DNA of 64,000 nt from Breviolum minutum Mf 1.05b.01 (lineage: Eukaryota > Sar > Dinophyceae > Suessiales > Symbiodiniaceae), in NCBI GenBank assembly GCA_000507305.1, contig DF239785.1, forward strand, positions 1 through 64,000, written 5' to 3'. Shown piece after piece: positions 9,413 to 18,841 of the stretch (the first letter of the stretch is position 1; every line of letters starts with the position of its first letter). The notes under the pieces were generated by a model. It did no database searches. It saw only the letters and a program-made list of their open reading frames with translations, and had not been told where the DNA came from. A program made the position numbers and the translations under genes.

Positions 9413-9480
9413 CTCTAAACATAGGTTTGTGCGAGCACTCCTCGATGGCGTTGGCCATAGCATCCAACAAAAAGATTGTC
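9413..9480 (-). CDS. Exon of unrecognised split gene
   Basis: Polypyrimidine acceptor TTTTTCCCCAAG, then TIFLLDAMANAIEECSHKPM and FR, then the donor GTTTGAAA. It starts with one and ends with one base of a split codon. A possible following exon (AMDKQLHPSSS..., about 9155-9232) starts with the complementary two bases but lacks a clear donor. Confidence 0.55.
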
Positions 9481-9747
9481 CTTGGGGAAAAAAAATCGAA
9501 ACGATAAACTCGGAGGTGTGGTGTGCTGATTCTTACCTGACCCTATAGACATCCAGTCATACCTCCTGAGGTTTGGTGTTTTGGGTAAGTTTGGGTGGTC
9601 CAAAATATCTTCGCAGGAGGTGTCTGTTTGGATGTCTAGGGTGAGGGGAATAAGTCCCCAACAAAAAAGGTTGGCACTACTGTTGATGGTCATTAGCAAT
9701 ATGTCTAAAAGAATCCACAGATTCAGCGAAAAAGGTACAGTTTCTAA

Positions 9748-9874
9748 CTGGTACCCTAAACAACCATTTTTCAAGCATTGTTTCAGTTGGATGATTCCAA
9801 TTCTTTACATAAGAAATGCTTGGAAATCACCAAACATCCATTAAAACATATGTTTTTAGGGTTCCAGGTAGATA
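9748..9874. mobile_element. Fold-back element, family O
   Basis: CTGGTACCCTAAACAACCAT and TATGTTTTTAGGGTTCCAGG as ends; the core ATTCTTTACATAAGAAATGC and TGGAAATCACC is shared by all O copies. Confidence 0.75.
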
Positions 9875-9961
9875 TATATTGGTTGAAATCAGGGCCTTGT
9901 ACTAACTTGCTTTTGGGGGGGTTGCAGCCTCGTCATTCAACAAAAAAATGTGCATCCAAAC

Positions 9962-10110
9962 AAGATGGGCCGGTCCCTACCAGCTATAAGTGGAGTTACA
10001 ACCGCCTTATAAGTAAGGTTTTTTTCACCCCGCTCACCCATTTACAAGGCCATATAATAGGGGTTATGTTGTCATAACCCCCATGTAAAACTGGTAAGGG
10101 GGTCCACCTT
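9962..10110. mobile_element. Family I repeat
   Basis: CAAGATGGGC ... CAGCTATAAGTGGAGTTACA ... TTTTTTTCACCCC ... CCATTTACAAGGCC. Confidence 0.55.
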
Positions 10111-10135
10111 GAATGAAGGATGTAGCCATCACATC

Positions 10136-10254
10136 TGGCCAAATTATCATAATTCACCAACCTAGACTTCCTCTGAAATAAGGGGATTTCCCTTCCGTAA
10201 TAGCTACCTTTTCAGGTAAACTCATGTGAGGTCGCGATTCAATTTGACCAGATC
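10136..10254. mobile_element. Fold-back element, family J
   Basis: CTGGCCAAATTATCATAATT ... CACCAACCTAGACTTCC ... ACTCATGTGAGGTCGCGATT ... AATTTGACCAGA; the termini are inverted repeats. Confidence 0.8.
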
Positions 10255-10545
10255 AACTCCCTATATTAATATTGGATATGGTCATCCCACCTTCAATAAG
10301 GAATCCCCTCATGTCTAGGTATATTAACCCCTACGTACTATTGGCTTGATGACCATCCCCTAATGTATGGGAAATCATGGGAGTTTAGACGCAACGGATT
10401 CTCGCCAAGTTCAGATCTGCGAAGTATCTGGTCCCTTACACAGGTGGTGGGGTCTAGACATATATAGGTCTTGATGCCTATCCATAAACTCACTATACAA
10501 GGATACCAGAAGATGTGACTCTTCCAGAATGGTTAGACCCTCAAC

Positions 10546-10617
10546 CCTTTGAAAACACAAAAGGGCCCCAAGTGTCACTTCACGTCGCACGTGCATCGAC
10601 TTCAGGCATGCGCTTGC
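10546..10617 (-). CDS. Candidate 72-bp exon, unrecognised
   Basis: Acceptor AAATTCCAG, 24 codons reading SACLKSMHVRREVTLGALLC and FQR, donor GTTGAGGG. Phase 0 at both ends; compatible with the preceding exon at 12997-13084 if that one ends at TAC. Confidence 0.5.
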
Positions 10618-10754
10618 CTGGAATTTGTGTTCGTGGGAGAGGTTTTTTTCTCTCCGAGGTCAGGTTTTCCCGGTGAATCTGTCAATGGAGATTTTTTCAT
10701 ACCCTCCAGTAAGGAAAAACATAGCGATTGCTGGAATATCCCCAAATTTCAATA

Positions 10755-10815
10755 GGAAATACATCTTCGATCCGGGTCCATTTTCCAGCCAGCTATGTTA
10801 GTTTACCGGAGTGTA
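10755..10815. mobile_element. Family G, right half
   Basis: AATAGGAAATACATCTTCGA and CCAGCTATGTTAGTTTACCG. Confidence 0.5.
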
Positions 10816-10845
10816 GTTGTTTTAAAAAAAATGAAGGGAGATTTG

Positions 10846-10940
10846 ATATGGGTGTTTCCAAAAATGTGGGTACCCCAAAATGGAAAACTCCAGTAAAATT
10901 GATGATTTGGGGGTACCACCATTTTTGGAAACACCCATAT
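10846..10940. mobile_element. Fold-back element, family A
   Basis: Perfect 20-bp ends ATATGGGTGTTTCCAAAAAT and their inverse; the arms continue through GGGTACCCCAAAATGG and GATTTGGGGGTACC, leaving a short loop. Confidence 0.92.
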
Positions 10941-11262
10941 TGACATGAGATTAACAATTAGTTATATTCAAAACTGTTGGTGATCCAAAAGTTGTTGATT
11001 GACAAGAAGTGATGATATTGACAAGTTGTTGATTTGACCCCAAAACCAACAGAAAAATGAAGCTTTTATCCCCTAAATATATGGGTGAAAATATCCCAAA
11101 AAAAATGAAGGCTGTGACTTCCCATGGTGCCGTAGGTGAAAGTGGCGAAGGAACTCTAGACACAAAACTCGTACAATACGACCGTTCATTGGGGAAGAGA
11201 AGAATACAAAAATGGTTTTGGCTACTCAGTAAATCACCAAATGCTGCATACCTAAACGTCCT

Positions 11263-11370
11263 ATAGGATCCATGGCTCTATAGTATATTTACCTACATTT
11301 TCATGGGTGATTTTTTTTGGTAAATATAGGTAGCTAGATATATACCGTTCGTTTTATGGGATCCTATCAG
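11263..11370. mobile_element. Fold-back element, family F
   Basis: CCTATAGGATCCATGGCTC and TTTTATGGGATCCTATCAGG flank the F core GTATATTTACCTACATTTTC. Confidence 0.75.
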
Positions 11371-11397
11371 GTATGAAAAGGTGGTTGTGGATTATAA

Positions 11398-11478
11398 CCC
11401 ATAATTATCCATAAATACCCACTATATATGGCTTATATAGGGATTTCCCATAGGGGTACAATGGTAGGGGTACATCCA
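11398..11478. repeat. Dispersed repeat, family P copy 1
   Basis: CCATAAATACCCACTATATA ... TATAGGGATTTCCCATAGGG. The same blocks appear inverted at 51505-51660. Confidence 0.6.
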
Positions 11479-11799
11479 AATATGCCCTGAGTTTTGGGGG
11501 TTGTGAATCTCCCACAAAATGCGGTAACTCGAACCCCAGCTCCCCGGGGGCAGGTGATGTTTTTTCTTCCCCACCTGTTGATGAAAGAAAAATTCTGGGC
11601 CAATTTGGGATAAGATCTTTTTTCAACATGTAGATTTAGGATGATTTAGGATGATTTAGGATTGGATAAACTATACCAAATGGTCAAGGACGGTCAAGGA
11701 CGGTTGCGAACTGACCGGATTTGCACGTGTATAAAGCAGGGTCAAATAAGTTCCCGGTGAATGGCTGCGTTCTTCGCCTTTTCTTCCGTTGAAAGGGGG

Positions 11800-11940
11800 T
11801 GGTTCCAAGGTGGGCCCCTACGATTGCTATGGAGTTATTGGGCCCCTATAAATGGCGTTACAAATGGGTAACTGGGCTTATTTCACCCCTATAAGTGGAG
11901 TTATTTAATTCTACTTATATAACTGGTTTTCCGGGGCCAG
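11800..11940. mobile_element. Family I repeat
   Basis: GGGCCCCTATAAATGGCGTT, GGGTAACTGGGCTTATTTCA and CCCCTATAAGTGGAGTTA; a TATAACTGG end follows. Confidence 0.5.
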
Positions 11941-12045
11941 CCAATAAGTAGGGACACCCCACCGGTCAGACCGAGCTTTACGGGGGCAAATTTCGTCCGG
12001 AAAGGCAGGAAAAACGACCCACCCAAAAATTCCTGGATTCTTTCC

Positions 12046-12156
12046 ATATAGGAGTTTCCAAAAATAGGGGTACCCCAAAATGGATGGTGAAAATAATGGA
12101 AAACCCTTATTAAATGGATGATTTGGGGGTACCTCTATTCTTGGAAACACCCATAT
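12046..12156. mobile_element. Fold-back element, family A
   Basis: ATATAGGAGTTTCCAAAAAT and TTGGAAACACCCATAT as ends, with GGGGTACCCCAAAATGGATG inside. Confidence 0.9.
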
Positions 12157-12454
12157 CTCACAAACATGGCAACACCTTTTAAAGCAAAAATATGGGCCTC
12201 AGCCAAGTTTCCGTGGGGGGTACACCATTCTTTGTTGGATAAGCGACCCCAATCAATTCTAACGTGTCATCCTCCAGGTTTTACGAAAAAGGAAGGGCAC
12301 AGTAACAATTCAAACAGCTCATAAATCTAGACCTTGGCAGTGGAGGATCAGCACCACATCTCCCCCAAATTGCAAAACCTGCTCTGCTGGTACTGACTCA
12401 TGACCAAAGAGTTCGGCACCTCAAGCTGTCTGTTCATTCAAAGTGGGCCCCAGA

Positions 12455-12715
12455 AAAACCAGTTAGAAGTAGGGGCACTAGTATACTCCACTTATATTGC
12501 CCTCATCTTCCAGTTCCCTATATATTTGGAACCTTTGGCTCCCAGTTACCAAAATATCAGGTAACTATATAGACCCCATGGTTCCAAATATATAGGGAAC
12601 TGGAAGATGAGAGGTGGGTGAAAAAAAAATCAGTTACCTATATTTATAAGGCCAATTAAAGGGGTGCCCATTTCACGCCCGTTTTTAACTGGTGACGGAG
12701 CCCATCTTGTTAGTC
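12455..12715. mobile_element. Family I repeat, probably split by K
   Basis: I-type blocks ACTCCACTTATA (left) and TTATAAGGCCAATTAAAGG ... GACGGAGCCCATCTTG (right) lie either side of the K hairpin at 12502-12612. Confidence 0.5.
12502..12612. mobile_element. Hairpin element, family K copy 1
   Basis: Arms CCTCATCTTCCAGTTCCCTA...TATTTGGAACC and the exact inverse, about 30 bp each. Only one other copy was seen, with its loop in the opposite sense. Confidence 0.9.
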
Positions 12716-12884
12716 TGTCTTAATTTCCTGAAATCAATCTGGGAAACTCTGGGGTAGCTGTGGGAGAATCCGAGTCACATACTAACTTATACTAACAATG
12801 TTACAGGTTTTACTACAGAACCCTCTTCAACATGACCAAAAAATACGGATGAAGAATCGCATCATTTTTTAGCCCTGGAACGCA

Positions 12885-13018
12885 ACCTGTTTCAAATACA
12901 TATTTTGCTTCAACAATCGTTTCCTATGTAAAGATTTGGTTCATCATCCAATTGATAGCCAACCATCTATTTCAACGAATGGCCATCAAGTTTCACGTAT
13001 GGTTGGTAGAAAGCAGTT
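12885..13018. mobile_element. Family O element
   Basis: TTTCCTATGTAAAGATTTGG, TCATCATCCAATTGATAGCC and CATTTC-type blocks as in the other O copies. The adjoining exon frame runs into its edge. Confidence 0.55.
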
Positions 13019-13084
13019 TCTGTCGCCATTTCTGGAACGTCAAATTCGGGTGATGTGCAGATCTTGGGCATGAAAAATCGCCTT
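12997..13084 (-). CDS. Exon of unrecognised split gene
   Basis: Very good acceptor CTCTTTTTTCATAG; the frame reads RFFMPKICTSPEFDVPEMAT then ETAFYQPY, with a possible donor GTGAAACT. The one-base start matches the two-base end of the exon at 14411-14512. The downstream edge touches an O repeat, so the donor is uncertain. Confidence 0.55.
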
Positions 13085-13460
13085 CTATGAAAAAAGAGAG
13101 TCCTTGTGATATCTACGATTCGGTCATTCATAATTTCTTAGTGGCGAAAAGGTATCATCATCATATCTATCTCAACCTGAATTTTTCGATAGTCACAACT
13201 CTTTAAAAAAACAAAAAAAACACTTAGAACTCAACTTTCAAGGGGGGTTCCTGGTGCGGATTCGAGCTGTAGGGATTCCCTTTAAGATTTTGCTAGTAAT
13301 ATCTCGTGATCACCATTTCCCGGTTGCAGGCAAGCTCCACGATCGTCAAAGCTGTTTTTGCCCCGATTTTTTTCAAGGTGATGTTTTTGCTTCAATTTGA
13401 TTGTTCGATGTTGGAAAATGGTGGTTTATTGAATATCCCAAACCACCATCAATATTATCC

Positions 13461-13572
13461 CCTCATCTTCCAGTTCCCTGTATATTTGGAACCAGGGGTC
13501 GATAGTTACATGATATTTTTGTAACTGGGAGCCAAAGGTTCCAAATATTATGTAGGGAACTGGAAGATGAGG
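13461..13572. mobile_element. Hairpin element, family K copy 2
   Basis: Same arms as 12502-12612, loop reversed: GTAACTGGGAGCCAAAGGTT here against its inverse in copy 1. Confidence 0.9.
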
Positions 13573-14159
13573 GATCAATAACCATCAAACCACCATATGT
13601 TCAATGTGCTTATTATCCCAAAATGGTGGCGAAAGATGGCGAAAAAATCATCCCATGGGATCCCAATCCGTGGAAAAATCACCTCAAAGAAATGTTTAAG
13701 TTTGGGGGAATCCTTCCATTGAAGGCGACATATCTTGAATTTTCTGTTCAAACCATCCATTTACATCGGTGACCCCAGTAAAAAATACGAATCTTTTAAT
13801 AAAATCACATAGAATCTATGCACTTCCGAGCTCCCAAATTAAATGGCACCAAAGAGACATGTCATACTCAAAGCGCCATAGTTGCCGATCATCTGATGAA
13901 CCTGCAGGAAGTTTTGGCAGAAAGCCCTGACTATCCCCTTCGCTCCCACGGAAACAGGGATTCGATTTGATCATGAAACATGGTGAAATCTACAAGCTTT
14001 AATATAGGTATATATGTTAAGCGTTAAGAAGATTTTGTTTGACTCTCAAGTAGAACAAGTTTCACCATGCTTTCAACTTGGATTCCATTTGTCTGAGCTC
14101 GAAACTGGTGCATGAAAACCCATGTGGTGATTGCAACTCCCCCACGTCATGTTTCCAGT

Positions 14160-14310
14160 TCATACCCTTGGACCCCCAAACCATGGAAAAATAAAGGTTT
14201 TAGGACCTTTAAAAAAGGGTTATATATAACCCCTAAAAAATGACACCTGATCGTGGGGAACCCCATGAAACATACATGAAGTACATGAAGTCTGTGGGTT
14301 CCAAAAAAAA
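14160..14310. mobile_element. Family N repeat, diverged
   Basis: CCCTTGGACCCCCAAACCAT, AAGGTTTTAGGACC and GGGTTATATATAACCCCTAA. Confidence 0.4.
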
Positions 14311-14410
14311 AACCACGTTAACTGGAATATAGGGCCGGAGAAACTTTCTAACAAAACCCGAGTTTTTTCAAGAAAACCTGTCGGACCTTCCCCGAGTCAC
14401 GGGCCCCGAC

Positions 14411-14512
14411 CTTGGGCAACTGTTGTAAAACTGCTTGAGGATATCTTGCATCCCGTCGTACCTTTCACCGACCATCCATTTGGCAAAGCGGCAACAATCG
14501 GGAGGAAGAGTG
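14411..14512 (-). CDS. Exon of unrecognised split gene
   Basis: The minus strand reads PPDCCRFAKWMVGERYDGMQ and DILKQFYNSCP from the acceptor TTTTCAAG to the donor AAG/GTCGGGG, ending with two bases that fit the exon at 12997-13084. Higher G+C than the flanks. Confidence 0.6.
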
Positions 14513-14781
14513 CTTGAAAATAAAGGTGAGGAGTTTGAAAAAAAGATTCAACAAATAATCTGTAAGAAAAAACAAGACGCTGCTCTTTATTGTATATAAC
14601 CTTACCTTGAATTCATCAACCACTGTAGATTTCCAGTACTGCTTGCCTTGAATCTATCAACTAAATATGTAATAATTATACACATCTTTCTTGAATTCTT
14701 GAAGAGAAAATCTTGCACCAAGAAACACGTCTCTTGACCGCTGATTTGTTCCGTTCAAGATTTTTTTGACAAAAAAAACAC

Positions 14782-14863
14782 CTCCAGTCGAAACATCGAA
14801 ACTTCGAGGTCCCGCCTCCTCGCATGCCTTGGAGGCGTCCCGTAAATAATTCAACTTCTCCGC
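14782..14863 (-). CDS. Candidate exon, unrecognised
   Basis: Acceptor GGTTCCCAG, frame AEKLNYLRDASKACEEAGPR then SFDVSTG, donor GGAG/GTGTTTTT. It starts in phase 0 and ends with one base, so an exon is missing between this and 14512 if both belong to one gene. Confidence 0.55.
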
Positions 14864-14879
14864 CTGGGAACCCGTCCCG

Positions 14880-14972
14880 AAGTTGGTGGTTTCAACCAAC
14901 CCATATTGAAAAAATATGCTCGTCAACTTGGGTTCATCTTCCCCAAAGTTCGGAGTGAAACCACCTACCGTA
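14880..14972. mobile_element. Family B copy
   Basis: AGTTGGTGGTTTCAACCAAC ... TCATCTTCCCCAAAGTTCGG ... GTGAAACCACCTAC. No clear target duplication. Confidence 0.65.
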
Positions 14973-15035
14973 GCAAGGGAAACGACGGGGTTGCAAACCG
15001 AAAGCCAACTCGATACCGTCAACCATTGGATCGGC

Positions 15036-15146
15036 GGCTTGGTGGTTTTTTCACCAACAAAAATTTGACAAAAAATATGCGAACGTCACATTGGATCATT
15101 TCCCCAGGGGTGAAAATCAAAAAATGTTTGAGTTGCCACTACAGTA
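15036..15146. mobile_element. Family B copy, diverged
   Basis: CTTGGTGGTTTTTTCACCAA ... TTGGATCATTTCCCCAGGGG ... AATGTTTGAGTTGCCAC. Confidence 0.6.
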
Positions 15147-15157
15147 GCTGTTTGATG

Positions 15158-15262
15158 GATGGATGTTTGGTGATCTTCAATTATCTTTTTATGTAAAGAT
15201 TTGGGAACCATCATCCGACTGAAAGAACCATTGAAAAATGGATGTTTAGGATACCAGCAAGG
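15158..15262. mobile_element. Family O element
   Basis: GATGGATGTTTGGTGATCTT, TATGTAAAGATTTGGGAACC and GTTTAGGATACCAGC. Confidence 0.65.
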
Positions 15263-15285
15263 AACAACAAACAGCGGAAAACAAA

Positions 15286-15335
15286 CTGCTGCTACACCTG
15301 CTACTGCTGGAGCTGCTGCTACTGCTGCTACGTAC
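15286..15335. repeat. Impure (CTG)n tract
   Basis: CTGCTGCTACACCTGCTACT and related triplets. Confidence 0.75.
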
Positions 15336-15622
15336 TACCTCTATAAAGTATATCACTATGATTTATTAATAAACCTATAAATATATATACATATATCAAT
15401 TCATTTATTAGTTCAGTTTATTGATATCATATCTATCTATTTATCTATATCTACATTGTTTCTTACTCAGGGGTTGAAGCCAATTAATACCATAGAATTT
15501 GCTGGGATTCTTTGCCATTTCACTTGGTACAACTTCCCCGCATTTCTGAAAACAGTATGTCCAGTTGTGTCACTGGATGCTTCCAGGTAACCTCCAAATA
15601 TTCTGGGTGAATTACGAACCAA

Positions 15623-15722
15623 CATTCCTAAACCTGAATGTTTCGAGGATTCTTGGGGATGGAATTCCCTTAGAATTTCACCACCATTTTCTGGGGGTGA
15701 AATTTTTCGAACTACCAGTATT
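15623..15722. mobile_element. Family J-related repeat
   Basis: CCTAAACCTGAATGTTTCG, GGGGATGGAATTCCCTTAG and TTTCACCACCATTTTCTGGG. Confidence 0.5.
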
Positions 15723-16444
15723 GGTAAATTTAAAAAAATGCGTATATATAACCACCATTATTGAACAATAGGATACTGGTAGCATCCATATAAAGATCAC
15801 TATTAAACAACTAACCTTAGAATTGGCTGCTCCACCTTTAACCTCGGGTTGCCCGTACTAGTAAGCTGCGACCACTGAGTTTCGCCATCAGCACGCGCTG
15901 CGGCAGCGGATGTTTTTTTGGAAAAAATCCGGGAGTCAAACGGTAAAGCTGAACCTTTCAAGGTAAAGACTTACTGAGTTTATCCTTTTCTAGATGAAAG
16001 ACGAAAAATTATCAATTTGCCATGGAGTAGGAACTGTCATGTCCCGTTGCCACAAGGATTGACTAACTTTTTGTGGATGAAACATCGAAAAATTCCCATG
16101 TTCGATCCTGTTCGGGACTAATTACCCCTAAGATTTGCTATATTGTTTTGGTGCTGACATGGTTTCAACAGAACCAGCCAACTGAATACAACTTTTGACA
16201 ACCGGCCATAATTTTGAGGAATCTCCCGTCTTAGTTTTTGGAAAAAAATGGCTGGTGAACAACTCAACTGACTCAATTGACCATCTAATTTCTACTTTTA
16301 GTCATGCATCCTGAAATTTGAGGATCCGGTTGGCAACAAGGTCAACTTACCCTGCAAATCTCAGGATGCGTTGACCCAAAATCGTTGGTCCATTAGATTC
16401 ATCTTTACCTGAAACTCCAAGGCCAACCAGTTTCAAATGGAAGA

Positions 16445-16562
16445 TGGTTCATTCCCACCATTTCCCATGTATATAAAGATTTGAATTCATTATCCAATTG
16501 ATAGCCCAAGCATTTATTATTGAATGGCATGAAAAATGGCCATCAAGGTCTGCTCCAACCAG
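16445..16562. mobile_element. Family O element
   Basis: CCATGTATATAAAGATTTGA, TTATCCAATTGATAGCCCAA and GAAAAATGGCCATCAAGG. Confidence 0.55.
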
Positions 16563-16654
16563 CAACCTGTTCGCCCCTGCGTTTTATGGGACTTCCGGAG
16601 GGTTTTCTTCATGATTTCTGGGATTTACTTGGTGTTTATGGGATGAAATTAACA

Positions 16655-16742
16655 TAGCACCTGAAAATCAATGGTTGGAAAATTTATGTCCTATTGAAAT
16701 AGTTTCTTGTTAGGAGACATGTTAGTTTTTCGGGTGTGTAAT
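16655..16742. mobile_element. Family G, mostly right part
   Basis: AATCAATGGTTGGAAAATTT, CCTATTGAAATAGTTTC and GGAGACATGTTAGTTTTTCG. Confidence 0.7.
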
Positions 16743-16995
16743 TTAACTAGGTGGTGGTGTCACATTTTGTTGAAGAATGTTGAAGACTTTTGTTTCGCTT
16801 TTATGGGGTAGTTTACGCCTGTTTTCAGGGGTAAACACTTGCTGCTAATTTTATGGAGTGTAACAATAAGTTGTTCCTTGGGTGAAGTTTGATGCTCAAT
16901 CGTGGGAACTCCAAGGTTTCCTTTGAACAATCTCCGGTCGATGGCGGGGTTCAACCCGCATCCGTTTTGTGAACCCATTTTCCAAATACCCTTTC

Positions 16996-17091
16996 CCATA
17001 CCATGTATGGCGTATTCAGCTACATTTGGTTGATTTTTATGGTGGTAAATGTACCCAGTAGGTAAATATGCCATGCATGGATGGTATGGGT
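16996..17091. mobile_element. Fold-back element, family F
   Basis: CCCATACCATGTATGGCGTA and ATGCCATGCATGGATGGTAT as arms, with AGCTACATTTGGTTGATTTT inside. Confidence 0.8.
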
Positions 17092-17092
17092 T

Positions 17093-17197
17093 TGGTAAAC
17101 TAACATGGCAATGGAAAAAAGATACCTGTTGAAGATGTATTTCTTATCGAAAATTCGGTGATTTTCCCCTGTCAGCCATGTTGGTTTAGAATGTAAA
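17093..17197. mobile_element. Family G element
   Basis: GGTAAACTAACATGGCAATG at the left, GCCATGTTGGTTTAGAATGT at the right; lies directly against the F element. Confidence 0.65.
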
Positions 17198-17491
17198 CCC
17201 CAAAAACCCGTTCACCTTTTTTCACACTTCAGCTGTTTTCAGCCAGCTTTGCCGAAGTGGTGAAGGGTGTTTGCCGTTTACTTGGCACATCGAATAAGGT
17301 TGTTTATTTCACGTTTCCAACCCAAAAAACAGCAAAAGCGACAAAAAAAAAAAACCTGGCACTTTACACAATTTTTTGTCATTGATGGTGTTTCTTGAGC
17401 TTGTTTGTTTCAACATGTTGGACCATAAAATTCCAATTTCAAATAAAAAACAAGTTCCCATCAGATGTTCACGATAAAAACCGCCTTTACC

Positions 17492-17615
17492 TGATGGGAT
17501 GTCCATGGAAGTTAGTAACTAGGTAGTAAGTTGGGTTATAACCTGTTTAGGGGACTTACAACCTACTTATATTGGGGTTATAATCTACTTACTAACTTCC
17601 ATGGCCATCCCAGTG
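17492..17615. mobile_element. Fold-back element, family L
   Basis: GGGATGTCCATGGAAGTTAG and CTAACTTCCATGGCCATCCC as ends, with TTGGGTTATAACCTGTTTAG inside; matched at 57592-57718. Confidence 0.88.
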
Positions 17616-17651
17616 GGACCCCCTTGTTGGTAAAAATCACCGAAAACCCAC

Positions 17652-17702
17652 CTCCACATTCTCGACGTTCAGCAAGCGAGACTTTGACTCGGCATCCAAT
17701 TC
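17652..17702 (-). CDS. Candidate 51-bp exon, unrecognised
   Basis: Acceptor AAACCCAAG, 17 codons ELDAESKSRLLNVENVE, donor GTGGGTTT; phase 0 at both ends. Charged helical sequence between repeats, too short to assign. Confidence 0.5.
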
Positions 17703-17744
17703 CTTGGGTTTCGGTCCCTAAGGATCCAGATATGTCCTAAGAAA

Positions 17745-17855
17745 TTGTAGGGAGTCTTAACGGGGGGGGTGTTCAAGGAGAGGGGGGTAACTCGGGAACC
17801 CTAAGGATTCCTAGGGAAGATTGGGGGAACCCCTTAAGAATCCTATTAAGAAAGT
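17745..17855. repeat. Dispersed repeat, family Q copy 2
   Basis: GTTCAAGGAGAGGGGGGTAA and CCTAAGGATTCCTAGGGAAG in the order seen at 4245-4385. Confidence 0.7.
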
Positions 17856-18069
17856 GGATTTCTGCTATAATCCTATTCTGGGGATGGGATGTTTCGACCA
17901 TCAATCCCACTCTAGGGAGGGCTCAAATTGTCTTTAGCAAGGTCCACTTCCCAAATTTTTCGCCTTCTTTGAAGACACCAACTTTGCCCCTTCAAAAACT
18001 ACCGCACTCAAGAAATTCCCACCAACCCTAAAAGAACGCCTTGCTTTCTATTGAATCCTTCTCATGGTT

Positions 18070-18180
18070 TATGAAATAATCCTCATATAACTGGGCTTTC
18101 GACCTAGTTAACCGAATATGTGCATGACAGCAGAGCCCATCCCAATATAACTGCGTAATAGTTCATCCCCTATATACAGC
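18070..18180. repeat. Family H repeat
   Basis: GGTTTATGAAATAATCCTCA, ATAACTGCGTAATAGTTCAT and CCCCTATATA. Confidence 0.5.
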
Positions 18181-18185
18181 AATTA

Positions 18186-18292
18186 CCATGGGAACCCAAA
18201 ACCATCATTTTTAGGGGTTATAACCCTTAACCCATATTTTGGGGTGTAAAACCTTCATTTTTCATGGTTTTGGGGTCCAAGGGTAACCAGTG
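18186..18292. mobile_element. Family N fold-back repeat
   Basis: ACCATGGGAACCCAAAACCA and TTTCATGGTTTTGGGGTCCA are inverted; the centre has GGGGTTATAACCCTTAACCC. Confidence 0.75.
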
Positions 18293-18600
18293 ATCTTTTT
18301 CATTGCTCATTGTGACTACGTGATTTTCTATGGCGAAGGTTCATAATGGAGACGCAATTTGCCTTGATGATCTTGATGCATTGATTTCAACCATAAATTT
18401 TCCCCTATAAGTTCAAATGCACCATCTAAATGATTACCTGCCTGGTTACAAATGCTGAATGGGAAAAAAAGGGGCCAAAATATGAAGGATATCTGACCAA
18501 AAAAAAACACTCACTTTCATATACCATACTGATGCTAAAATCTGTGAGAAAAAATCTGGAAAGGACTTCACCTATTCTGCAAAGGTGATCACAAATATGT

Positions 18601-18640
18601 AGGGACGGCTAGCCATCTACAGGGACGGCTAGCCATCTAC
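18601..18640. repeat. Exact 20-bp tandem dimer
   Basis: AGGGACGGCTAGCCATCTAC twice with no mismatch. The end TAGCCATCT also occurs in the family C copy near 50690. Confidence 0.9.
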
Positions 18641-18841
18641 TTTTCAATTATATACTGTACAAAAAATACAAACCTCAAAACTCAAAACCGGAATATGAAG
18701 AGTTTAAAAACCCATGAAAGTTTTTTTATATAATTATCTAATAACATCTGAAATTTCCATAAATTTCCCAGAAGCAGATCCAATAAAGAAGCTTTACTTT
18801 GAGGAAGGCATCAAACCAGTCCACCAGAATCCCGGCAGCAC

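Noticed and set aside
14660..15022. 121-codon minus-strand frame as one protein
   Set aside because: It crosses a family B element; only 14782-14863 has splice borders.
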